NCBI GenBank assembly: GCA_027297025.1
Contig: JAPUIM010000265.1
Coordinates: 1-5,225, forward strand
Reading direction: 5' to 3'
Source of the DNA: Bacteroidota bacterium
GTDB lineage: Bacteria; Bacteroidota; Bacteroidia; Cytophagales; Cyclobacteriaceae
Length of the DNA stretch: 5,225 nucleotides
The notes beneath the pieces were generated by a model. The model did no database searches. It was not told the origin of the DNA and saw nothing but the letters and a program-made list of their open reading frames with translations. Shown here piece after piece: positions 1-4,293 of this stretch (position 1 is the stretch's first letter; each line of letters begins with the position of its first letter). A program made the position numbers and the translations under genes.

Positions 1-222
1 TATGCCCTCTTTAAGATCGGTAGTGAAAAACAATCTTCCTTGTTCAATATTTCTTTCAAATAAAATATCTAATCCAGGTTCATAGATGGTGATCTGCCCA
101 TTCTTTAGTTTTTGAATCTTCTTCTGATCAATATCAATGCAAGTAACCTGGTTCCCGGTTTCTGCGAAACAGGTCCCGGTTACCAGACCAACATATCCTG
201 TACCTACTACTGCAATCTTCAT
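1..222 (-). CDS. ugd: UDP-glucose 6-dehydrogenase, N-terminal part (cut by window edge)
   Basis: Only the first 74 codons are present; the frame is open at position 1. The protein begins [20 protein letters not shown], the glycine-rich dinucleotide-binding loop (GxGYVGL, residues 7-13) of the UDP-glucose/GDP-mannose dehydrogenase family. Then come an acidic end of strand beta-2 (CIDID, about residues 29-33) and a YEPGL motif (about residues 48-52) typical of UDP-glucose dehydrogenases. Known family role: two-step NAD-dependent oxidation of UDP-glucose to UDP-glucuronate in the cytoplasm, feeding capsule, exopolysaccharide or lipopolysaccharide synthesis. The start ATG (220-222) has AGGAG (233-237) 10 nt upstream on the minus strand. 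It is transcribed divergently from the acyl-CoA dehydrogenase. The catalytic cysteine and C-terminal domain lie outside the window, so a related UDP-sugar dehydrogenase cannot be fully excluded, though the N-terminus fits Ugd best. Confidence 0.9.
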   Translation of the reverse strand, partial: MKIAVVGTGYVGLVTGTCFAETGNQVTCIDIDQKKIQKLKNGQITIYEPGLDILFERNIEQGRLFFTTDLKEGI

Positions 223-260
223 TTAGTTATTTCTCCTACTAACCCTTAAAAAATTCTGCG

Positions 261-268
261 CAAAAATA
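261..268 (-). promoter_or_regulatory. Possible -7 element of the ugd promoter
   Basis: On the minus strand this reads TATTTTTG, a full match to the Bacteroidota -7 consensus TAnnTTTG, placed 38 nt upstream of the ugd start codon. No clear TTTG or TTG -33 element is seen 17-23 nt further upstream, so the assignment rests on one half of the promoter. A bulged inverted repeat (271-294) occupies the spacer region. Confidence 0.4.
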
Positions 269-343
269 GAGGTTATGATGAAATATCACTAACCTTTTTA
301 AATGTTATTATCTGCTTGAATTAACCGTGTGCCAGTCCAATGA

Positions 344-373
344 TAACTAAACTAACGAATGTTAGTTTGGTTA
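344..373. promoter_or_regulatory. Palindromic operator candidate over the acyl-CoA dehydrogenase promoter
   Basis: The left arm at 344-356 (TAACTAAACTAAC) and the right arm at 361-373 (GTTAGTTTGGTTA) are inverted repeats of 13 bp with one mismatch (T348 against G369), around a 4-bp centre GAAT. The inner 8 bp of each arm (AAACTAAC / GTTAGTTT) match perfectly. The right arm contains the TTTG (366-369) proposed as the -33 element of the rightward promoter, so a protein bound here should block RNA polymerase. The symmetry and length fit a dimeric repressor of TetR or a similar family, which often control acyl-CoA dehydrogenase genes. The identity of the regulator is inference, and no regulator gene is in the window. 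Confidence 0.55.
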
Positions 374-397
374 ATAGTGGCCTCTTTAGTAAATTTG
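366..397 (+). promoter_or_regulatory. Bacteroidota-type promoter for the acyl-CoA dehydrogenase
   Basis: TTTG (366-369) is followed by a 20-nt spacer and TAAATTTG (390-397). This is a full match to the Bacteroidota primary-sigma pattern TTTG / TAnnTTTG at the preferred spacing. Transcription would start near 402-404, leaving a leader of roughly 40 nt before the ATG at 444. The -33 element is embedded in the palindrome at 344-373. Confidence 0.65.
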
Positions 398-443
398 TCA
401 GCCTCATGCCACTTCTTTTAAAAATTATAATAATTAGATATAT

Positions 444-1583
444 ATGGATTTTGAAATAAACGAAAATCAAACCATGATAACCCAAATGATTAGGGACTTG
501 GGTGAAAAGGAAATTATTCCACATATGAATGCATGGGATGAAAAGCAGGAATTTCCCATCAACTTATTTAAAAAACTGGGGGAATTGGGGTTAATGGGAG
601 TACTGGTGCCTCATGAATATGGGGGTTCAGGATTTGGTTATCATGAATATGTAACTACCATTTCAGAAATTTCCCGAATTGATGGGTCAATTGGTCTTTC
701 ATTAGCAGCCCATAATTCCTTATGTACAGGTCATATCTTACATTTTGGTGATAAAACTCAAAAACAAGAATATTTGCCCAAACTTGCCACCGGGGAGTGG
801 ATTGGGGCTTGGGCTCTGACAGAGCCCAATACCGGATCAGATGCGGCTAACATGAAGACGGTTGCCAAGCGTGATGGCGAGCATTGGGTAATCAATGGAA
901 CCAAGAATTTTATTACTCATGGGAAATCAGGCAATGTAGCGGTTGTAATAGTGAGGACTGGGGAAGCAGGAGATTCCAAGGGGATGACAGCATTTGTGGT
1001 GGAGAAAGGAACTCAAGGTTTTACCTCAGGTAGAAAAGAGAATAAACTGGGTATGAGGGCTTCAGAAACCACAGAACTGATTTTTGATAACTGCAAAGTG
1101 CACCAAAGTAAAATGCTAGGGAAAGAGGGTGAAGGATTTATTCAAGCCATGAAAGTTTTGGAGGGTGGAAGAATTTCCATCGCAGCGTTAAGCTTGGGCA
1201 TAGCCCAGGGAGCATTTGATGCAGCTTTAAAATATTCCAAGGAAAGAAAACAATTTAATCGTCCCATCTCCCATTTCCAGGGGATCGCTTTCAAACTTGC
1301 AGATATGGCAACCAAAATTGAAGCGGCAAAACTATTGGTTTTCCGTGCCGCTGACTTAAAGGATAAGGGGGAAGAAGTGAATTGCGAATCAGCTATGGCT
1401 AAATATTATGCATCTGAAGTAGCCGTACAAGTGGCTAACGATGCAGTCCAAATATTCGGTGGGTATGGCTATATAAAGGACTACCCAGTGGAAAAGTACT
1501 ATAGAGACGCCAAATTGTGTACTATAGGAGAAGGCACCTCGGAAATTCAGAAGATTGTCATCGCACGATCTATAACAAAATAG
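444..1583 (+). CDS. Acyl-CoA dehydrogenase (short/medium-chain, butyryl-CoA dehydrogenase-like)
   Basis: This 379-residue flavoenzyme is full length for the family. It removes two hydrogens from the alpha and beta carbons of an acyl-CoA, giving trans-2-enoyl-CoA and passing electrons to electron-transfer flavoprotein in the cytoplasm. Visible landmarks are an N-terminal helical domain (about 1-115), ALTEPNTGSD (124-133) at the flavin/substrate site of the middle beta domain, and RKQFNRPISHFQ (268-279), which contributes to FAD binding in the C-terminal helical domain. A run from Q336 to D355 (QIFGGYGYIKDYPVEKYYRD) fits family signature 2. The likely catalytic base is Glu363 in TIGEGTSEIQ. The start gives MDFEINENQ, the usual family N-terminus; no Shine-Dalgarno sequence precedes it, as is normal in this phylum. 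It looks monocistronic, because rpsU downstream has its own promoter. Chain-length or branched-chain specificity cannot be told from sequence alone. Confidence 0.93.
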   Translation: MDFEINENQTMITQMIRDLGEKEIIPHMNAWDEKQEFPINLFKKLGELGLMGVLVPHEYGGSGFGYHEYVTTISEISRIDGSIGLSLAAHNSLCTGHILHFGDKTQKQEYLPKLATGEWIGAWALTEPNTGSDAANMKTVAKRDGEHWVINGTKNFITHGKSGNVAVVIVRTGEAGDSKGMTAFVVEKGTQGFTSGRKENKLGMRASETTELIFDNCKVHQSKMLGKEGEGFIQAMKVLEGGRISIAALSLGIAQGAFDAALKYSKERKQFNRPISHFQGIAFKLADMATKIEAAKLLVFRAADLKDKGEEVNCESAMAKYYASEVAVQVANDAVQIFGGYGYIKDYPVEKYYRDAKLCTIGEGTSEIQKIVIARSITK

Positions 1584-1590
1584 CATAGAA

Positions 1591-1622
1591 ATTGCTTTAT
1601 ATTTAATATTGGATTAAATTTG
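1591..1622 (+). promoter_or_regulatory. Bacteroidota-type promoter for rpsU (and probably xerC-hpf)
   Basis: ATTG (1591-1594), a 20-nt spacer and TAAATTTG (1615-1622) match the TTG / TAnnTTTG promoter pattern. The -7 octamer is identical to the one proposed for the acyl-CoA dehydrogenase. Transcription would begin near 1627-1629, giving a leader of about 30 nt. No other TAnnTTTG was found between rpsU and hpf, so this promoter may drive all three genes. Confidence 0.6.
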
Positions 1623-1645
1623 CAACCCTTTTAACCAACACAATT

Positions 1646-1649
1646 GGAG
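1646..1649 (+). promoter_or_regulatory. GGAG ribosome-binding site of rpsU
   Basis: GGAG lies 8 nt before the ATG at 1658, which is a favourable Shine-Dalgarno spacing. The other genes on this strand (acyl-CoA dehydrogenase, xerC, hpf) show none. From knowledge of Flavobacteriales, rpsU often carries an unusually good Shine-Dalgarno sequence used for bS21 autoregulation. The match here is only four bases, shorter than the extended form. Confidence 0.5.
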
Positions 1650-1657
1650 TCTACATA

Positions 1658-1852
1658 ATGATAATAATCAATGTCAAGGAAAACGAATCTATCGAAAAGG
1701 CGCTAAAACGTTTCAAAAAGAAATTTGAGAAAACAAGGGTTTTAAAGGAATTAAGAGCCCGCAGTTTTTTTGAAAAAAAATCCGTTTCTCGTAGACATGA
1801 GAAGTTAAAAGCCGCCTATATACAGAAACTTTACGTTGAAGATAATTATTAA
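1658..1852 (+). CDS. rpsU: 30S ribosomal protein bS21
   Basis: This 64-residue, strongly basic protein is of the length usual for Bacteroidota bS21. It opens with MIIINVKENESIEKALKRFK and continues with the helical KK.EK.RVLKELRAR.FFEKKS motif (about 21-42) and a basic RRHEKLKAAY segment (45-54), all hallmarks of bS21. It binds the 30S platform. In Bacteroidia, bS21 with bS18 and bS6 holds the 16S rRNA 3' tail and so suppresses Shine-Dalgarno pairing; Tyr54, present here, is as I recall one of the residues reported to contact that tail. It is the first gene of a likely rpsU-xerC-hpf unit with its own promoter (1591-1622) and GGAG site. No frameshift or truncation is seen. Confidence 0.95.
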   Translation: MIIINVKENESIEKALKRFKKKFEKTRVLKELRARSFFEKKSVSRRHEKLKAAYIQKLYVEDNY

Positions 1853-1887
1853 TTTTTCCTATTCTTTTTGAACCATTTTGATTAAGT

Positions 1888-1913
1888 TAGTACTGCAATT
1901 TGAGGCAGTGCTA
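1888..1913 (+). promoter_or_regulatory. Hairpin abutting the xerC start codon
   Basis: TAGTACTGC (1888-1896) pairs with GCAGTGCTA (1905-1913) as a 9-bp stem with one G-U pair and an 8-nt loop (AATTTGAG). The stem ends one nucleotide before the xerC ATG at 1915. No U-run follows, so it is not a classical intrinsic terminator. The position suggests it folds over the xerC initiation region and could lower or tune translation within the rpsU-xerC transcript; that role is inferred. Confidence 0.45.
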
Positions 1914-1914
1914 C

Positions 1915-2799
1915 ATGGTAAAAACATTCCTGAAATTCCTTCAATTTGAGAAAAGGTATAGCCCTCACACCCTATTATCATATAAGAATGATTTAGGCCA
2001 ATTCTCAATATATCTCTCTCAAAATTTTCCGCAAAATGCAATTCAAGAGGTGGAGCATAAAATTATCCGATCTTGGATAGTATCATTGGTTGAAAATAAG
2101 ATTACTCCCCGATCGGTTAACCGGAAGATTGCTTCCCTGCGCTCATTTTACAAATTCTTGAGACAAAGGGATTATATCACCAATGATCCTTCCCGTAAAA
2201 TCAAAATACTAAAGACAGAAAAACAGTTGCCCTCTTTTGTTAAAGAAGGAGACATAATAAAATTATTGGATCACCTAAAATTCAAGGAGGATTTCGAAGG
2301 ATACAGGGATAAGGTTTTAATGGAACTTTTATACGGAACAGGGATGCGACTTTCGGAAATCATCAATGCCAAATCTATTGATATCAATGTTTTTGATCAT
2401 ACCATAAAAGTCCTGGGTAAGAGAAATAAAGAACGGTTAATTCCGTTTTCTAATAATTTAGCAGCAGTTATTGATGGTTATAATGCTAAACGGGAGGAGT
2501 GTTTTGGAGAAGTATCCGCAGAAGATTATTTGATAGTGACCAACAATGGTAAAAAAAGCTATCCAATGTTTATTTACAGGACAGTTAGGAAATATCTCGA
2601 AATGTTCACTTCAGTTGATAAAAAGAACCCGCACGTTCTTAGGCATACATTTGCCACTCATTTGGTTAACAAGGGAGCAGATTTAAATGCCGTAAAAGAT
2701 TTGCTGGGGCATGCTAGTCTGGCCGCAACCCAGGTTTATACCCATAATTCTATGGAGAAATTAAAAAAAGTGTTTGATCAGGCGCATCCTAAGGCTTAA
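1915..2799 (+). CDS. xerC: Tyrosine recombinase, XerC/XerD type
   Basis: This 294-residue site-specific recombinase matches the usual Xer length. Xer proteins resolve chromosome dimers at dif with FtsK at the division septum. The N-terminal core-binding (SAM-like) domain spans about 1-90 (FLKFLQFEKRYSPHTLLSYK, then the NRKIASLRSFYKFL helix). The catalytic domain has the full set of active-site residues: Arg145 in YGTGMRLSE, Lys169 in VLGKRNKER, His240 and Arg243 in PHVLRHTFATHL, His266 in LLGHASL and nucleophile Tyr275 in QVYTH. I chose ATG 1915 (MVKTFLKFLQ) because the upstream in-frame TTG at 1900 would add five unrelated residues and begins inside the hairpin loop. It lies 62 nt after rpsU and 28 nt before hpf. 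No attachment site or phage gene is nearby, so a housekeeping Xer role is more likely than an integrase. XerC versus XerD cannot be settled here. Confidence 0.88.
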   Translation: MVKTFLKFLQFEKRYSPHTLLSYKNDLGQFSIYLSQNFPQNAIQEVEHKIIRSWIVSLVENKITPRSVNRKIASLRSFYKFLRQRDYITNDPSRKIKILKTEKQLPSFVKEGDIIKLLDHLKFKEDFEGYRDKVLMELLYGTGMRLSEIINAKSIDINVFDHTIKVLGKRNKERLIPFSNNLAAVIDGYNAKREECFGEVSAEDYLIVTNNGKKSYPMFIYRTVRKYLEMFTSVDKKNPHVLRHTFATHLVNKGADLNAVKDLLGHASLAATQVYTHNSMEKLKKVFDQAHPKA

Positions 2800-2827
2800 T
2801 TATAAAAATGATTTAATCCCAAATATT

Positions 2828-3127
2828 ATGAAGCTACAAATGCATTCGATTCATTTTGACGCAGACAAGAAACTGGTTGATTTCATTGAAAAACGAACCA
2901 AAAAACTGGAAAAATACTACAATCGGATCATTGATGGTGAGGTGTTTTTAAGAATAATAAAAAATGGAAATCACCATAATAAGGTAGCGGAGATAAAACT
3001 AAACATACCGGGTACTCAGCTGTTTGCAAAAGAACACTCCGATACCTTTGAGGAAGCTACCGATTTGGCGGTAAATGCGATACGCCGACAGTTGAAGAAA
3101 CACAAGGACAGGCTAAAAGCACATTGA
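2828..3127 (+). CDS. hpf: Ribosome hibernation promoting factor, short form
   Basis: This 99-residue protein of the HPF/RaiA (S30AE) family is the short form without the C-terminal dimerisation domain. It begins MKLQMHSIHFDADKKLVDFIEKRTKKLEKYY, the beta-alpha start typical of Bacteroidota homologues, continues with beta strands (GEVFLRIIKNG, KVAEIKLNIPG, QLFAKEHSDTFEEA) and ends in a basic helix (AVNAIRRQLKKHKDRLK). It would bind the 30S decoding region in starvation or stationary phase, blocking tRNA and mRNA and favouring inactive ribosomes. ATG 2828 was chosen because it gives the conserved N-terminus; an upstream in-frame start (2774) would overlap the xerC end and add 18 non-family residues. 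No Shine-Dalgarno sequence is visible. It is 28 nt after xerC and likely cotranscribed. Confidence 0.92.
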   Translation: MKLQMHSIHFDADKKLVDFIEKRTKKLEKYYNRIIDGEVFLRIIKNGNHHNKVAEIKLNIPGTQLFAKEHSDTFEEATDLAVNAIRRQLKKHKDRLKAH

Positions 3128-3144
3128 CTTACTAAAAGGTATGT

Positions 3145-3282
3145 AGGGATCTCAAACGCCCACGTCATCGCGAACCCCTACAACTCGGGGTGTGGCAATC
3201 TACTGATTAACAACTACTTACAGACAGGGAGATTCGCACGCTTCGCTCGGAATAACGGTTTCTTGTTCTTTTGAGATTCCCT
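3145..3282. repeat. Nested inverted-repeat element (REP/BIME- or MITE-like) between convergent genes
   Basis: The outer arms are AGGGATCTCAAA (3145-3156) and TTTGAGATTCCCT (3270-3282), inverted copies differing by one inserted base. Inside them lies a second, diverged inverted pair. The left part runs from CGTCATCGCGA (3163) to GGCAATCTACTG (ending 3205). The right part, read on the minus strand, runs from CGTTATTCCGAG (starting 3257) through GTGCGAATCTCCCTG. The two are separated by about 15 nt. The left part also has its own small stem, ACCCC (3174-3178) with GGGGT (3187-3191). The pattern resembles widespread interspersed repeats built on GTCAT.GCGA...GCAATCT units, normally mobilised in trans by REP-associated (IS200-like) transposases. 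There is no coding capacity. The fold could also end transcription of hpf and of the DUF4340 gene from either side. Confidence 0.65.
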
Positions 3283-3295
3283 CTTTTATGCCCAA

Positions 3296-4231
3296 TTAAT
3301 TATTGGCAAAGTACTCCTGTTGATACTTGTATAACTTTTTGATCAGGTTGCTACCATCATCCGAAAAATATGCCTCCGGATTGAGCGTCGAATTCAATAT
3401 CCACTGATGCTGCGGATGTGAATAGGCCTTTACTACAATGTCCTCTTCACTTTTTAGGTTCAAGGTCAAGGTGAGCAATTCTGTACCTAATTCACCAAAA
3501 TTGATATTATCTACAAAATCTCTCCCCGAGACAAACCTAAAACTTCGAAGGGTCCGAACTGTAGATGCAGAGTCAGTCGAATTACCATCAATCACCCAAT
3601 TGTTGTCGATGGTTTTTAGGACAGTAAAGGAGGTATCCGCAGGATAATCGTATTGTACTCCGGTCAATGAATCGATCACAAAACGCACCAATTGTTTGTT
3701 TCTGAAACTGGCAGCATCAGAGGGAAATGAGATACCCATAAAATTGTCGGCAATGTATACCTCGTCATCTTCGGTCAATCGCACATGGGTGTAAAACTGT
3801 CGTTGACCTTTAACTCCAAATTTTCCAATAATTATATCTAACGATTTGGTATTTCCTTCGAAAACCTGGACTTGAATTCCGGCAGTATCTACCTGATATT
3901 CATTCCATTTTTCAGACTGTCTGGCCACAATTCTACTGGGCTTTATGGTGTTGAGGGTACTTAGGGCGTTCCGTACATTTGAGCTTATTGCAGGTACTTT
4001 TTTACCATTGTCCAAAAGCAATTCCCAGTTACCTCCTTCTTTGTCTAACTGTATTTGCTTATCCCCTTTACTGATCAATATTTTGTTGACTTTAGCGGTA
4101 TCAATGTCTACCAGTACCTCTCTAAAGGATCTGCTTCGACCACTGTTGGCGGTAAACTCAAGGATAAGGTAGGCAGCTCCCAAAATGACAAGGATTCCTA
4201 TTAGTTTAAGATTGGATAATTTTTTAAACAT
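3296..4231 (-). CDS. DUF4340 domain-containing, membrane-anchored protein
   Basis: This 311-residue protein follows gldG. It has one N-terminal hydrophobic segment (LKLIGILVILGAAYLILEF, about residues 8-26) preceded by lysines (MFKK), so it is probably a signal anchor with the rest periplasmic. The remainder is beta-rich with repeated short units such as VNKILISKGDKQIQLDKEGGNWEL (about 48-71) and SFTVLKTIDNNWVIDG, the pattern of DUF4340 domains. The family has no established biochemical role, but it is often encoded beside GldF/GldG-like ABC transporter genes, and the 55-nt gap to gldG here supports joint transcription. I infer a periplasmic accessory to that transporter. No catalytic motif, lipobox or cysteine pair is visible. 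The start ATG (4229-4231) has no Shine-Dalgarno sequence. Its end is 168 bp from the convergent hpf gene. Confidence 0.8.
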   Translation of the reverse strand: MFKKLSNLKLIGILVILGAAYLILEFTANSGRSRSFREVLVDIDTAKVNKILISKGDKQIQLDKEGGNWELLLDNGKKVPAISSNVRNALSTLNTIKPSRIVARQSEKWNEYQVDTAGIQVQVFEGNTKSLDIIIGKFGVKGQRQFYTHVRLTEDDEVYIADNFMGISFPSDAASFRNKQLVRFVIDSLTGVQYDYPADTSFTVLKTIDNNWVIDGNSTDSASTVRTLRSFRFVSGRDFVDNINFGELGTELLTLTLNLKSEEDIVVKAYSHPQHQWILNSTLNPEAYFSDDGSNLIKKLYKYQQEYFANN

Positions 4232-4267
4232 ATTAACGATTAAGTTTTAGATAGAAGATCAAGTCAC

Positions 4268-4293
4268 TGAGACATTGTTATCTATGTCACTCA
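4268..4293 (-). other. Weak stem-loop at the gldG stop codon
   Basis: GACAT (4271-4275) and ATGTC (4284-4288) form an inverted repeat around 8 nt. An alternative pairing adds TGAG (4268-4271) with CTCA (4290-4293), with a two-base bulge. It overlaps the gldG stop codon (4287-4289) and lies before the DUF4340 start. It is short and AT-rich with no U-run. It may affect processing or coupling between the two genes, or be chance. Confidence 0.2.

Noticed and set aside
321..524. Minus-strand open frame of 67 codons
   Set aside because: It overlaps the promoter, palindrome and start of the acyl-CoA dehydrogenase, has no recognisable family, and its composition is that of AT-rich noncoding sequence read backwards.
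1389..1586. Minus-strand open frame of 65 codons inside the acyl-CoA dehydrogenase
   Set aside because: It is a shadow of the conserved C-terminal coding region, which holds the catalytic glutamate and family signature on the plus strand.
1900..1914. Upstream TTG start for xerC
   Set aside because: It would add only five residues unlike Xer proteins and begins in the hairpin loop; ATG 1915 gives the family-like N-terminus.
1859..2041. Minus-strand open frame across the start of xerC
   Set aside because: It covers the well-supported N-terminus of the recombinase and the start-codon hairpin, with no family resemblance.
1915..2799. Phage or integrative-element integrase
   Set aside because: The length, N-terminal domain and rpsU/hpf context fit a housekeeping Xer protein; no tRNA target, attachment repeat or cargo genes are present.
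2774..2827. Longer N-terminus for hpf
   Set aside because: It would overlap the xerC coding end and adds 18 residues not found in the family; ATG 2828 gives the conserved MKLQMHSIHF start.
3163..3257. CRISPR-like or tRNA-like structure in the convergent gap
   Set aside because: There are no direct repeats with regular spacers and no cloverleaf with a T-loop GTTC motif; the symmetry is inverted and fits an interspersed repeat.
3438..3647. Plus-strand open frame inside the DUF4340 gene
   Set aside because: It is a shadow frame opposite a complete coding sequence with a clear signal anchor.
3945..4172. Second plus-strand open frame inside the DUF4340 gene
   Set aside because: It is also antisense to the DUF4340 coding sequence, with leucine-rich content that mirrors the opposite strand and no start context.
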